A stretch of 59,628 bases of DNA from an uncultured Clostridia bacterium (GCA_944386345.1 CALXAR010000003.1:1-59628), one strand, 5' to 3'. Shown: positions 51,184-59,628, counted from the first letter of the stretch. Notes: generated from the sequence alone by a model not told the origin. Numbers and translations: made by a program.

Positions 51184-51203
51184 AAGAGATTTCATCTTTT
51201 TTT
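51171..51203 (+). terminator. Intrinsic terminator
   Basis: AGATGAAATCT/AGATTTCATCT stem, AGAAG loop, seven T's; overlaps the coding end. Confidence 0.9.
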
Positions 51204-51287
51204 ACTTTATATTATTTAAAATATAATCATTATTTGGTATAATTACTATATAAATATTTTTACTATGGTATTATGGAGGGATATTAT

Positions 51288-51848
51288 ATGAATGAGCAAA
51301 AGTTACCTATAGGAGAAGAATTCATAAGAAGAAAGATACTTACAAAAAAAGATGTTAATATAGTTTTAAATTATCAAAACGAGCATTCAGAGCTAAAGTT
51401 TGGTGAGATTGTTGATGTTTTAGACATGTGCGATAAAAAGGATTTACTTGAAGTCTTATCTTCAAATTTAAATGTAAAATCTGCAATGATTGATAGAAAA
51501 CTATCTATAAATCCTTTAAATTTTTTACCATCTGATATAATAATTACTTATAGAGCACTTCCTTTTGAAAAACAAGGAGATACAGTACTTATTGCCTTTG
51601 CAAATCCACAAGATACAAAAACAGTAGAATATGTCAGAGAGTTAATAAAAAAAGAGGGATATGATATAGAGGTGTATATTACACTTTATACTACTATAAT
51701 GGCTCATATTGAAAAGATTAAAAACTCTAAAACTATTAGAATGTGTTTTAGTGATACTAAAGCAGACCCAGAGATTAAAGATGAAGATATAGATAACACA
51801 ATAATAGAAGATGTAAAAAAAGAGTGCAAAAAAAAGCAAAGAAAGTAA
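51288..51848 (+). CDS. Stand-alone MshEN (GspE N-terminal) domain protein
   Basis: 186 residues without an ATPase domain. Residues 1-130 match the MshEN/T2SSE N-domain: the first motif 'IGEEFIRRKILTKKDVNIVLNYQ' (core 'ILTKKDV', cf. RLGxxLxxxGxIxxxQL) and a second 'FGEIVDVLDMCDKKDLLEVLSS' (core 'CDKKDLLEVL'), then 'LPFEKQGDTVLIAFANPQD' as in GspE N-domains. In full GspE/PilB ATPases this domain docks to the membrane platform and in MshE it binds c-di-GMP; the key Arg of 'RLG' is Ile here ('PIG'), so c-di-GMP binding is doubtful. A Lys-rich tail follows. GGAGGG fits ATG 51288. Confidence 0.75.
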   Translation: MNEQKLPIGEEFIRRKILTKKDVNIVLNYQNEHSELKFGEIVDVLDMCDKKDLLEVLSSNLNVKSAMIDRKLSINPLNFLPSDIIITYRALPFEKQGDTVLIAFANPQDTKTVEYVRELIKKEGYDIEVYITLYTTIMAHIEKIKNSKTIRMCFSDTKADPEIKDEDIDNTIIEDVKKECKKKQRK

Positions 51849-51868
51849 TTTAGCTTTCTTTGCTTTTT
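51831..51868. terminator. Bidirectional terminator between convergent genes
   Basis: AAAAAGCAAAGAAAG/CTTTCTTTGCTTTTT stem with an 8-base loop. Confidence 0.88.
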
Positions 51869-52341
51869 ATATATGTATTAGCTGGAGCAGGAACTTTAGT
51901 TATTGTGTTAACCTTTATTACTGGTATTTCTCCATTATAGTCTCCTTTTATTATACTTCCAGTTATCTCTATCCATTCGTTTTCTACAAGTGACATATCT
52001 CCTACATAGTTACAAAGATATCCAGCTACCTGAGTCTCATTATCAATTTCTATATGTCTTCCACATACAAAAAAACCTTCTTTAAAGTCAGGCATAGTAT
52101 AAACAAACCCCATAACTTTAATTGTTTTACCAATATTTTCATCTAAATTATTATGTATTTTTTCTATGTTAGATATAAAATTATCATCAGTTATTTCATA
52201 GTCATATGCATCTATACTAGAGCTTGTAATTACAAAATCATCTTTGATTGCAAATTCAATGATTGAAGCAATTATAGCTGCACAAATTATACAAGCTAAT
52301 ATTATTTTTTTATAATCCATTTTTATATTTAGAACAAACAT
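51850..52341 (-). CDS. Membrane protein with OB-fold domain (TIGR03943-like C-terminus)
   Basis: 163 residues. One N-terminal membrane helix (about 10-32) precedes a linker and an OB-like beta domain with the pattern 'GKTIKVMGFVYTMPDFKEGFFVCGRHIEID' (core 'VMGFVYTMPDF') and 'EWIEITGSIIKGDYNGEIPVIKV' (core 'WIEITGSI'). This resembles the C-terminal part of TIGR03943 (YcgQ-type) proteins, which accompany YcgR-like permeases; the permease partner is not present here. GGAGGAA precedes the ATG on the minus strand. It is divergent from secA. Confidence 0.75.
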   Translation of the reverse strand: MFVLNIKMDYKKIILACIICAAIIASIIEFAIKDDFVITSSSIDAYDYEITDDNFISNIEKIHNNLDENIGKTIKVMGFVYTMPDFKEGFFVCGRHIEIDNETQVAGYLCNYVGDMSLVENEWIEITGSIIKGDYNGEIPVIKVNTITKVPAPANTYIKSKES

Positions 52342-52399
52342 AAAATTCCTCCATTAATCCTATTATATATATATTAATAAATATTAAAATTTATTACAT

Positions 52400-52418
52400 A
52401 TTTTGATTTTATCAAAAT
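52400..52418. promoter_or_regulatory. Palindrome in the secA divergent intergenic region
   Basis: ATTTTGAT-TTT-ATCAAAAT, upstream of the secA -10 (TATAAT, 52455-52460) and of the minus-strand gene. A possible operator, not matched to a known regulator. Confidence 0.45.
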
Positions 52419-52486
52419 AATTCGATATCTATTTTAATTTTTATGTATTTATGATATAATTAAACAGAGTTTGGAGGGCAGAAGAT

Positions 52487-55243
52487 ATGAAACTATTAGA
52501 GAAAATATTTGGCACATATAGTGGAAGAGAAATAAAAAAGATCGAACCACTAGTTGATAAAATAGAGGCAATAGAAGAAGAATTAAAAGGTTTAAAAGAT
52601 GAAGAATTAAGAGCAAGAACAGATGAATTCAAAAAAAGACTTGAAAATGGTGAGACATTAGACGATATTTTGCCAGAAGCATATGCAACAGTTGCAGAAG
52701 CTGCAAGTAGAGTACTTGGAATGAGACATTTTAGAGTACAGCTTATAGGTGGTATTATAATACATCAAGGAAGAATAGCTGAGATGAAAACAGGTGAAGG
52801 AAAAACTTTGGTTGCCACACTTCCTGTTTATCTAAATGCACTTTCTGGAAAAGGTGTACATGTTGTAACTGTAAATGATTACCTTGCTAAAAGGGATAGC
52901 TTATGGATGGGAAAATTATATAATTTCTTGGGGTTAAGTGTAGGACTTGTAATTCCTAACATGACACCTGAAGAAAAGAAAAAAGCATATCAAGCAGATA
53001 TTACATACGGAACTAATAATGAATTTGGATTTGACTACTTAAGAGATAATATGACTATGGATAAGGAGTCTATGGTTCAAAGAGAATTAAACTACGCAAT
53101 TGTAGACGAGATAGATAGTATTTTAATAGATGAGGCAAGAACTCCTCTTATTATTTCAGGAAATGTAAATAAACAAAGTGATTTATATAAAAGAGCAGAT
53201 AGCTTTGTTAAAACACTAAAACCTAGAAAAATAATTGAAAATAACGATAAGGAATTTGATGAAACAGATGATGAGTATGATTATATTGTTGATTTAAAAG
53301 CTAAGACAGTAGCGCTAACAAATACTGGTACTAAAAAAGCAGAGAAGTTTTTTGGTATTGAGGCATTATCTGATGTATCAAACCTTGCAATATCTCACCA
53401 TATAAACCAAGCTTTAAGAGCATATGGTATAATGGCTAGAGATAAAGACTATATAGTAAGAGATGGAAAAGTACTAATTGTTGATGAATTTACTGGACGT
53501 ATAATGGAAGGAAGAAGATATAGCGACGGACTACATCAGGCAATTGAAGCAAAAGAAGGAGTTACTATTGCAAATGAATCTCAAACTCTTGCAACAATTA
53601 CCTTCCAAAATTACTTTAGACTATATCATAAATTAGCTGGTATGACTGGTACAGCAAAAACTGAAGAAGATGAATTTAAGGGAATATATAAGCTTGATAT
53701 TGTTGAGATACCAACAAATAAACCAGTAATTAGAAAAGACTATAATGATGTGATATATAAGACTCAAAAGGCAAAATTTAACGCAATAGTAAATGAGGTA
53801 GAAGAGTGCTATAAAAAAGGTCAGCCAGTACTAGTTGGTACTGTTTCTATTGATAAGTCAGAGATAATTAGTGGACTTTTAAAGAAAAAGAAAATACCTC
53901 ATCAAGTATTAAATGCTAAGTTCCATGAAAAAGAGGCAGAAATTATTGCACAGGCAGGAAAATATAAAGCAGTAACAATTGCAACAAATATGGCTGGTCG
54001 TGGTACCGATATTATGCTTGGTGGTAACTTAGAATATATGGTAAGAAGTGAGCTTGCTAAAAAAGGATATGAGCCAGAAGAAATAGAGCTTGCAATAACT
54101 CCTATAGAAAATAAGGATCCAAGAATAATTCAAGCTAAAAAAGATATGAAAGAAATAGAGGATAAATATAGACCAGAAGTTCAAAAAGAGAAAGAAAAAG
54201 TAATTGAAGCTGGTGGACTTATGATTATTGGTAGTGAGAGACATGAGTCTCGTCGTATAGATAATCAGTTAAGAGGACGTTCTGGACGTCAAGGAGATCC
54301 TGGTGCTTCAAGATTCTATATAGCTATGGATGATGATTTAATGAAGCTCTTTGGATCTGATAAAATGGCATCTATAGTTGATGCTTTAGGAATTCCAGAC
54401 GATATGCCTATTGAGCAAAAAATGTTGACAAATACTATTGAGACAGCGCAAAAGAAGGTTGAAGGAAGAAACTATAGCATAAGAAAGAATGTCTTAGAAT
54501 ATGATGATGTAATGAATCAACAAAGAGAGATTATTTATTCTCAAAGAAGAGAAGTTATTGAGGCAGAAGATATATCAGAAATTGTTAAAAAACTATACTC
54601 TGGATTATTAGAAAATATTGCTAAAGAGTATTTTGCTTCTGCAGATAATATAGATAGTGTTGATTATTCGGCTGTAAATGCTATTTTAAAGAACTTATTT
54701 AGTGAAGACAATATAATTTCTAAAGAGGATGTAAAAAGCCTAAATGAAGAAGATATGGTTGAATTACTAAAAGAAAAAGTAGATGGCATTTATCATCATA
54801 GATTAGATGAAGCTAAGAAGTTAAATATAGAAGATCAATTTAATAAAATAGCAAAGTATCTAGTATTAAATACAGTAAATCAAAAGTGGATGGATCACAT
54901 AGATGCAATTACAGCTTTAAAAGAAGGAATTGGACTTAGAGCTTATGCACAAACAAATCCACTTCAAGCATATAAAATTGAATCATACAATATGTTTGAA
55001 CAATTAAATGAGGATATAAGACAAGAAGCAGTAAAAGCAGTATTTTCTTTAAAACCAAAGAAAAAAGAAGAAGTAATGAATGTAAAAATGAACAATAAAG
55101 TTACAAATATTATGACTAGCGGTGCAGGGGATGATACTCCAAAAAGAAAACCAGTTAAAGCTGAAAAAAAGATTGGAAGAAATGATCCTTGTCCATGTGG
55201 TTCGGGAAAGAAATATAAACAATGCTGTGGAAAGAATGCATAA
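52487..55243 (+). CDS. secA: Preprotein translocase ATPase SecA
   Basis: 918 residues, full length. Motifs: '[15 protein letters not shown]', Walker A '[14 protein letters not shown]' (core 'GEGKT'), 'VNDYLAKRD', '[19 protein letters not shown]' (core '[11 protein letters not shown]'), '[12 protein letters not shown]', '[20 protein letters not shown]' and the C-terminal zinc site '[15 protein letters not shown]'. SecA drives post-translational protein export through SecYEG. GGAGGG precedes the ATG. It is monocistronic with a long hairpin-rich gap after it; prfB, often next to secA in Firmicutes, is missing. Confidence 0.97.
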   Translation: MKLLEKIFGTYSGREIKKIEPLVDKIEAIEEELKGLKDEELRARTDEFKKRLENGETLDDILPEAYATVAEAASRVLGMRHFRVQLIGGIIIHQGRIAEMKTGEGKTLVATLPVYLNALSGKGVHVVTVNDYLAKRDSLWMGKLYNFLGLSVGLVIPNMTPEEKKKAYQADITYGTNNEFGFDYLRDNMTMDKESMVQRELNYAIVDEIDSILIDEARTPLIISGNVNKQSDLYKRADSFVKTLKPRKIIENNDKEFDETDDEYDYIVDLKAKTVALTNTGTKKAEKFFGIEALSDVSNLAISHHINQALRAYGIMARDKDYIVRDGKVLIVDEFTGRIMEGRRYSDGLHQAIEAKEGVTIANESQTLATITFQNYFRLYHKLAGMTGTAKTEEDEFKGIYKLDIVEIPTNKPVIRKDYNDVIYKTQKAKFNAIVNEVEECYKKGQPVLVGTVSIDKSEIISGLLKKKKIPHQVLNAKFHEKEAEIIAQAGKYKAVTIATNMAGRGTDIMLGGNLEYMVRSELAKKGYEPEEIELAITPIENKDPRIIQAKKDMKEIEDKYRPEVQKEKEKVIEAGGLMIIGSERHESRRIDNQLRGRSGRQGDPGASRFYIAMDDDLMKLFGSDKMASIVDALGIPDDMPIEQKMLTNTIETAQKKVEGRNYSIRKNVLEYDDVMNQQREIIYSQRREVIEAEDISEIVKKLYSGLLENIAKEYFASADNIDSVDYSAVNAILKNLFSEDNIISKEDVKSLNEEDMVELLKEKVDGIYHHRLDEAKKLNIEDQFNKIAKYLVLNTVNQKWMDHIDAITALKEGIGLRAYAQTNPLQAYKIESYNMFEQLNEDIRQEAVKAVFSLKPKKKEEVMNVKMNNKVTNIMTSGAGDDTPKRKPVKAEKKIGRNDPCPCGSGKKYKQCCGKNA

Positions 55244-55269
55244 ATAAAGGAAAAATTAAAATTAAAAAA

Positions 55270-55294
55270 GGTAGCAAATTTATTGTTTGTCACC
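55270..55294 (+). terminator. Hairpin after secA, possible terminator
   Basis: GGTAGCAAA/TTTGTCACC (imperfect, one mismatch and a G-U pair) with an AT-rich tail; weaker than the next hairpin. Confidence 0.45.
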
Positions 55295-55330
55295 AAATTA
55301 ATAAAGATGTGGAAAAAATTCATTGAAATT

Positions 55331-55370
55331 AAAGGATGTCAGCAAAAATAAATTTGTTGACATCCTTTTA
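55331..55370 (+). terminator. Intrinsic terminator downstream of secA
   Basis: AAAGGATGTCA/TGACATCCTTT stem with a 16-base loop that itself pairs, followed by T's. Confidence 0.85.
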
Positions 55371-55472
55371 ATATATATAAGCTTTATTTAAACTAAAAGA
55401 ACAGAAGGTAGTTACAGAGAAGTGTATATTTGTGACATCTTGTATTTAGTGCTATATGATTATAAAAAATAG

Positions 55473-55605
55473 TATAATACGCTTATAAAAATGATTATTA
55501 AACATCGAAGTTTTAGAAAAGATGTTTAATAAAGAAAAGAGTATTACAAATGAGATTACTCTATATACAAAAAACTCTCTTACTTAATTGTAAGAGAGTT
55601 AATTT
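55473..55605 (+). ncRNA. Candidate small RNA with three hairpins (unproven)
   Basis: A -10 TATAAT (55473-55478) with no good -35 is followed by three hairpins without an open frame: TTATTAAACATC/GATGTTTAATAA (55495-55532, 12 bp), AGAGTA/TACTCT (55538-55562) and AACTCTCTTAC/GTAAGAGAGTT (55573-55600). The third also serves the minus-strand gene. No gene fills the 361 bases between secA and that gene. It could be a regulatory RNA or only stacked terminators. Confidence 0.3.
55573..55600 (-). terminator. Terminator of the VirD4-like gene
   Basis: AACTCTCTTAC/GTAAGAGAGTT with a 6-base loop; on the minus strand T's follow it (TTTTTGTATA). It begins 4 bases beyond the stop codon. Confidence 0.85.
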
Positions 55606-58088
55606 TATCTTTTATTTCTTTTTATTATTGGTGATTCATAATTTTCAGTAATAGCACTTCCATTACCTTGTTGATCAAGAGTAATACCACCATCTTCAAT
55701 TACTATTTCGATGTCATCATCAGTTGATTTATCTTCTCCAACTTTTATAAAGTCAGTATTTGTATTTACATTTGATTCTTTTTGTAATTCTTTTTTAAGT
55801 CTACTTGATGTATTTACTCCAAATAGTGCATCGTCATTAGTTGAGTCGTCACTATCATTCATTGTAATTGTTGGAGCATCTGGCTTAGACATCATATATT
55901 TTTCAAAATTAAACATAAGTGTATTTTGTTTCTCTTTATATTTGTCTGCAAGGAATGAAGTTTTACCTTCACCAAATATTGTTTTTCCACTAGCATTTTT
56001 AGTCTTATAGAACATAGAACCAAATCCAAGTTCTGCAAGCTTATGCTTTTTAATTCTTTCTTTATCTTTAACAGTAACTTTAGTTGAATCAAGCATTTCA
56101 CCATTTTTAAGATTATAGTCAGTTGTTTTATCAACTTTTTTCTCCATACCGAATGCTTTAAACCAGTATTCAGTATCTTCTGGTACAGTATCACCAAATA
56201 CAATTTGTGTCTTAGTATTTGCAAGTACTGTTTGTTTATAGTATGAATGACCAGATTTTTCAAGTTGAGATAAGTTTTGAATTGCAACTGTAACACCACA
56301 TCTATATTTTCTAAATAGTGTAAACATTACATCCATATCTTTAGTAATATATTCTGGGAATTCATCTATGTATAAGAAGTGAGGAATTCTTGAATCTTCA
56401 TTTCCTTTTCTTCTAAGTACTGCATCTTGGAATTGTAGTATAAAGAACATACCAAAAGCTTTAGCTTGGATAATACCTAAATCACCTTTTCTTGAGCATG
56501 CAGTTATTACACTACCATTTGCAAGAGCTAAATCAAAATCAATTACATTTTGCTTTCCACAAAGTGCAGCTTTAAGACCAGGGTTACGAATTAGGTTATT
56601 AAGTTGAGTAATTGCTCCATATAAAAATCTCTCTGTATCTTTTCTACCACTTCCACGAGTTCCAGGAATTTCATAGCCGTTTATATTCAAGCTTGGTTTA
56701 TAGAAATTCTTTTCAAAATATTTAATTAAAAGTTTATACTTTGATTCTAATTCTGGTATTTTTTTCATTTCTTCTGTCATTTCTTCGACAGCATCAAAGT
56801 TATATAGTAATTCAAGCATATCCTCTAAAGAAGCCATTTCTCCATTGTGAAGGACAGGATACATCTCTTTTAATAGTATTGTTAAGTTTTGGAATGCATC
56901 TATTGTTACCTGTGTAAAGAATGGGTCACTACTTCCTTTTGACTCACTACCATACATTGCCATAAGAACGTCTGCAACTATTGACGCTGCTTTTGCAGGA
57001 TCAGGAATTGCAAATGGATTTATACTTAGTGTAGTCTCAGGACTTGCTGGGTCAATTGATAAAACATCAATATCAAAGTTTTTAGCAATTCCAATAAATT
57101 GCGAAATAAAATTACCATCGTTTTCTACAATTGTTATACCTAAGTTTCTATATGTAGTAGCACCAGTTGCATTATCTTTATATTGTACAAGTGGCTCTAC
57201 TTCGTTTTCAAATTGCTCTTCCATACCAGTTTTTGGCTTTAATAGACTTAGATTAAAGTTTCTATTTATGTATCTATTATCATATGGTCCGTTCATATAA
57301 GCAATTCCTCTTTTTAGCATTGAGTAACCTATTTTTTTAGCATATTCTCTAAAGAAGAATTTCTTCTCAAGATCTAGAGCACTCATTGGTAATAATACTG
57401 TAGCTGTTTTACCAGTACCAGTAGCACCTTGAACTAGAGTTGCCTCATAACGTTTTTTCTCTGGTACAACAATTGGAAGTGAAGTTCCTTTTGCTGTTCC
57501 AATTACAGTATTACAATCAAATTCATCGCTTTTCTTTTTATCAAGATTTACAGTTAGTCCAACAAATCCAGATATAGCTTTTACTAAGTCCTCACTATTA
57601 TATATAGATAGGAAATAGTCCATTACTTTTATTATTGATATAAATGGAACAAGTAAGCTTATAGCTTTTATTGCTGGTGGTATAAATTCTGGATAAGTAT
57701 GTAATACCAAATCATATTTAGGTAAATTTTCAAGTACTTGCCATGCTATCCAGTTAACAGCAGTAGTAAATGAGTATAACACTGGTAAAGCTAAGAGTAC
57801 GCATGAAAATATAAACATATTAATTTTTTGATTATCACCTTTTGGAATACCTGAATTTACAAAAAACGAGAATGCAAGAACAGGTATAATAAAAAGGATT
57901 GATAGAATATATGGAATAAGCGAGTCTAAATGAACCCAATCACTTATTCTAATATCTCCTGATGCTAAACTTAAAATCTTTGCAAGCGAATATAACGCTA
58001 CTACTATACTAATAGCATAAAATATATATGTTAAAACTTTTTCAGGTTTAGCTTTTATATGCAATTTCTTAAAAAGATCATTTATCAA
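55605..58088 (-). CDS. VirD4/TraG-like type IV coupling ATPase (chromosomal)
   Basis: 827 residues from the TTG start. Two or three N-terminal membrane segments (about 15-35, 60-85 and 100-125) precede a cytoplasmic hexameric-ATPase-type domain. Walker A is 'GATGTGKTATVLL' (about residue 222) and Walker B is 'FLYIDEFPEYI' (about 569), followed by 'VTVAIQNLSQLEKSGHSYYK' (core 'AIQNLSQLE') as in TraG/VirD4 C-domains. A long acidic, Ser/Asn-rich tail ends the protein. The family couples substrates to type IV secretion channels. No relaxase, VirB4 or mobile-element gene is nearby; the neighbours are secA and pth. GGTGAT fits TTG 58088; the longer ATG at 58142 has no ribosome site. Confidence 0.75.
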   Translation of the reverse strand: MINDLFKKLHIKAKPEKVLTYIFYAISIVVALYSLAKILSLASGDIRISDWVHLDSLIPYILSILFIIPVLAFSFFVNSGIPKGDNQKINMFIFSCVLLALPVLYSFTTAVNWIAWQVLENLPKYDLVLHTYPEFIPPAIKAISLLVPFISIIKVMDYFLSIYNSEDLVKAISGFVGLTVNLDKKKSDEFDCNTVIGTAKGTSLPIVVPEKKRYEATLVQGATGTGKTATVLLPMSALDLEKKFFFREYAKKIGYSMLKRGIAYMNGPYDNRYINRNFNLSLLKPKTGMEEQFENEVEPLVQYKDNATGATTYRNLGITIVENDGNFISQFIGIAKNFDIDVLSIDPASPETTLSINPFAIPDPAKAASIVADVLMAMYGSESKGSSDPFFTQVTIDAFQNLTILLKEMYPVLHNGEMASLEDMLELLYNFDAVEEMTEEMKKIPELESKYKLLIKYFEKNFYKPSLNINGYEIPGTRGSGRKDTERFLYGAITQLNNLIRNPGLKAALCGKQNVIDFDLALANGSVITACSRKGDLGIIQAKAFGMFFILQFQDAVLRRKGNEDSRIPHFLYIDEFPEYITKDMDVMFTLFRKYRCGVTVAIQNLSQLEKSGHSYYKQTVLANTKTQIVFGDTVPEDTEYWFKAFGMEKKVDKTTDYNLKNGEMLDSTKVTVKDKERIKKHKLAELGFGSMFYKTKNASGKTIFGEGKTSFLADKYKEKQNTLMFNFEKYMMSKPDAPTITMNDSDDSTNDDALFGVNTSSRLKKELQKESNVNTNTDFIKVGEDKSTDDDIEIVIEDGGITLDQQGNGSAITENYESPIIKRNKR

Positions 58089-58162
58089 AACGAAATCACC
58101 ACTTTCAGTAATATAAATAGTTATCAAACGTCTAATTGACATATTAAACTAATTCATATATA

Positions 58163-58191
58163 ATGATACTATAAAATACTTATTTTTTCAA
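58163..58191 (-). promoter_or_regulatory. Probable promoter of the VirD4-like gene
   Basis: Minus strand TTGAAA (58191-58186) and TATCAT (58168-58163), spacer 17. The leader to the TTG start would be about 70 bases. Confidence 0.55.
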
Positions 58192-58264
58192 GAGTTTTTA
58201 ACAAAAGTAGGGATAAAAAAGATATAGTTTTTTTTTGTGTGTAAAATGGAAAGGAAAAATTGAA

Positions 58265-58798
58265 ATGAAATTGATTGTCGGACTTGGAAATCCAGGAGAA
58301 AAATATAGTCAAACTAGACATAATATTGGGTGGCTATTTATAGATTATTTATCTAAAATTTATGGTATAGATGTAGAAAAAAATAAATGTGATTCTCTAG
58401 TAGGAGAAACAAAAGTAAATGGAGAAAAAATTATCTTGGCAAAACCGCTTACTTTTATGAATTTAAGTGGTAATGCAGTAGTTAAATTAAAAAAGTGGTA
58501 TAAAGTAGATAATAAAGATATTTTAATTATATTTGATGATATAGATATTCCTTTTGGGACTTTTAGATATAGAGAAAAGGGAAGTGGCGGCTCACATAAC
58601 GGCATGAAAAATATTGTTCAAATGCTATCAACAGAGGAGATATCAAGGCTTAGAATTGGTCTTGGTGGGCTAAAGCATGAAAAGCAGGATATGGCAGATT
58701 TTGTTTTACAGAAATTTAAAAAAGATGAATTAAAGAATTTAGAGGATATATTTTTTGAAGCAAGCAAGAAAGTAGAGGAATTTATTGAAAAAGAGTAA
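58265..58798 (+). CDS. pth: Peptidyl-tRNA hydrolase
   Basis: 177 residues with all family motifs: 'IVGLGNPGEKYSQTRHNIGW' (core 'GNPGEKY' and the catalytic His in 'RHNIG'), 'KPLTFMNLSG', 'DDIDIPFGTFR' and 'GSGGSHNGMKNIV' (core 'GGSHNGMKN'). It recycles tRNA from peptidyl-tRNA dropped by ribosomes. AAAGGA fits ATG 58265; the frame to 58235 is a longer alternative. It is divergent from the VirD4-like gene. The rplU leader follows. Confidence 0.95.
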   Translation: MKLIVGLGNPGEKYSQTRHNIGWLFIDYLSKIYGIDVEKNKCDSLVGETKVNGEKIILAKPLTFMNLSGNAVVKLKKWYKVDNKDILIIFDDIDIPFGTFRYREKGSGGSHNGMKNIVQMLSTEEISRLRIGLGGLKHEKQDMADFVLQKFKKDELKNLEDIFFEASKKVEEFIEKE

Positions 58799-58828
58799 AG
58801 GAAACTTTTCTAAAATCAATAAAAAAAG

Positions 58829-58857
58829 TTGACAATTATAAGTCGATATGTTAAAAT
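58829..58857 (+). promoter_or_regulatory. Sigma-A promoter of rplU-rpmA
   Basis: TTGACA (58829-58834) and TAAAAT (58852-58857), spacer 17. Confidence 0.75.
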
Positions 58858-58862
58858 AATAC

Positions 58863-58932
58863 ACGTATTCCGCACAGAACAGGTTAAAAAAGTGTAAACT
58901 ACCTTAATGGCGAGAGCAAGTTAGAATAAGGA
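58863..58932 (+). ncRNA. L21 leader (ribosomal-protein autoregulatory RNA)
   Basis: The leader between the promoter and rplU contains the L21-leader pattern 'ATTCCGCACAGAACAGG', a run of A's and 'CTACC...GGCGAGAG' before AAGGAGGA. In Firmicutes such leaders bind L21 and control the rplU operon. Assigned by motif and position; the fold was not computed. Confidence 0.6.
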
Positions 58933-58940
58933 GGAACATT

Positions 58941-59294
58941 ATGTACGCAATAGTTGAAATTAGTGGAAAACAGTACAAAGTTCAAGAAGGAGACATTGTT
59001 TTTGTTGATAGACTAGAAGAGCTAGAAGAAGGTAAAACAACTACTTTTGATAAAGTTCTATTAGTTTCTGATGGAGACAAAGTAACAGTTGGAACTGATA
59101 CTGTTAAAGGAGCAAAAGTTAAAGCTACAGTTGTTGGACATGGTAAAGCTAAAAAGGTTGTTGTATTTAAATACAAACCAAAGAAAAATGAAAGAAAAAT
59201 TAGAGGACACAGACAACCTTATACAAAAATTCAAATTGAAAAAATAACAACTGGAACAAGAGCAAAAAAAGCTACTGAAGAAGCAGCTAAATAA
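58941..59294 (+). CDS. rplU: 50S ribosomal protein L21
   Basis: 117 residues, typical L21: '[18 protein letters not shown]', '[45 protein letters not shown]' (core '[11 protein letters not shown]') and '[13 protein letters not shown]'. A 5' domain III 23S rRNA-binding protein. AAGGAGGA precedes the ATG. The short gene prp, which in most Firmicutes lies between rplU and rpmA, is absent: only 40 bases separate them. Confidence 0.97.
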   Translation: MYAIVEISGKQYKVQEGDIVFVDRLEELEEGKTTTFDKVLLVSDGDKVTVGTDTVKGAKVKATVVGHGKAKKVVVFKYKPKKNERKIRGHRQPYTKIQIEKITTGTRAKKATEEAAK

Positions 59295-59334
59295 TGATTT
59301 AAAACGTAATGTGAATAAAAAAGGAGTGAGATAA

Positions 59335-59595
59335 ATGGCACATAAAAAAGGAGGCGGCTCTACAAGAAATGGTAGAGATAGTGAAGCAAAAAGACTTGGA
59401 GCAAAAAGAGCTGATGGTCAATTTGTTTTAGCTGGAAATATTTTATATAGACAAAGAGGAACTAAAGTTCATCCAGGTACTAATGTTGGTATCGGAAGTG
59501 ATGATACTTTATACGCAAAAGTTGATGGTGTCGTTAAATTTGAAAGAAAAGGAAGAAGCGACAAAAAAGTTAGCGTATATCCTGTAGAAGAATAA
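59335..59595 (+). CDS. rpmA: 50S ribosomal protein L27 (no N-terminal extension)
   Basis: 86 residues beginning '[20 protein letters not shown]' as in Gram-negative L27. The N-terminal tail reaches the peptidyl-transferase centre. In many Firmicutes L27 begins with a cleavable extension ('M...FFA|') removed by the protease Prp; here there is no such extension, in line with the missing prp gene. GGAGTGAG precedes the ATG. The terminator follows. Confidence 0.97.
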   Translation: MAHKKGGGSTRNGRDSEAKRLGAKRADGQFVLAGNILYRQRGTKVHPGTNVGIGSDDTLYAKVDGVVKFERKGRSDKKVSVYPVEE

Positions 59596-59598
59596 TTT

Positions 59599-59628
59599 AA
59601 ATAGCCAGAGAAATCTGGTTATTTTTTT
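59599..59628 (+). terminator. Intrinsic terminator after rpmA
   Basis: AAATAGCCAGA/TCTGGTTATTT stem (one G-U pair), GAAA tetraloop, T run at the window edge. Confidence 0.9.

Noticed and set aside
1-59628. CRISPR array, tRNA, rRNA, insertion sequence or prophage
   Set aside because: No regular repeat-spacer series, tRNA-like cloverleaf, transposase or phage structural gene was recognised by reading the window; no search was run.

Overview
The window reads as a stretch of chromosome from a low-GC, endospore-forming member of the Clostridia, probably an uncultured gut lineage. The evidence for sporulation is a complete spoIIIA operon (AA to AH), bofA, a sleB-ypeB pair and a GH18 cortex-type glycosidase. 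An oxygen-reducing flavodiiron protein suggests an anaerobe. Codon use is strongly A/T biased throughout, and most promoters are textbook sigma-A type (TTGaca-17-TATAAT). Apart from the two edges the gene order is housekeeping-like: no IS element, integrase, prophage, CRISPR array, rRNA or tRNA was seen. Start codons here were chosen mainly by Shine-Dalgarno position.

Layout. 1-2.3 kb: the end of an adenosine deaminase gene and small unknown, TPR and membrane proteins. 2.3-7.7 kb: surface module (sortase, thioester/CnaB adhesin), a membrane-anchored EEP-fold hydrolase, a flavodiiron protein and a membrane metallophosphoesterase. 7.8-10.1 kb: tyrosine-kinase control module (CpsC, CpsD, CpsB) without glycosyltransferases. 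10.1-12.4 kb: HflX, a TauE/SafE exporter encoded as two half-size genes, and a 45-residue peptide. 12.5-14.6 kb: a VirB2-like pilin candidate and a TadZ/CpaE-like degenerate ATPase. 14.7-15.7 kb: ireB-ruvX-DUF1292. 15.9-21 kb: YnbB-like PLP enzyme, HI0933-type flavoprotein, HtrA, polysaccharide deacetylase. 21-28 kb: topB, frr-cdsA-rseP-bofA, sleB-ypeB. 28-33.2 kb: HipA-like kinase, small partner candidate, GME-fold protein, pcrA, nucleotide pyrophosphatase. 33.3-35.1 kb: an orphan cell-wall sorting signal and a Sel1-repeat protein on the minus strand. 35.3-39.9 kb: D-alanine branch of peptidoglycan synthesis (alr, alpha/beta hydrolase, membrane MurF-like ligase, ddl). 40-45 kb: GH18 protein and SNF2 helicase. 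45.3-50 kb: spoIIIA operon. 50.2-52.3 kb: two unknown bitopic proteins, a stand-alone MshEN domain and an OB-fold membrane protein. 52.5-59.6 kb: secA, a non-coding gap with hairpins, a VirD4/TraG-like ATPase (minus strand), pth, and an L21 leader with rplU-rpmA.

Most interesting signals. (1) Parts that usually belong to type IV secretion or pilus machines sit singly among core genes: a VirB2-like pilin with a TadZ-like ATPase, a stand-alone GspE/MshEN N-domain, and a VirD4/TraG-like ATPase with no relaxase nearby. They could be pieces of one dispersed chromosomal machine, which is inference only. (2) The thioester adhesin stops right after LPVTG with no membrane anchor, while a complete sorting tail lies orphaned about 29 kb away. 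(3) A HipA-type kinase without its N-terminal subdomain is followed by a separate small protein, a layout that recalls split HipS/HipT systems. (4) The exporter is split into two translationally coupled halves. (5) bofA directly follows rseP. (6) L27 has no cleavable extension and the prp gene is absent between rplU and rpmA.
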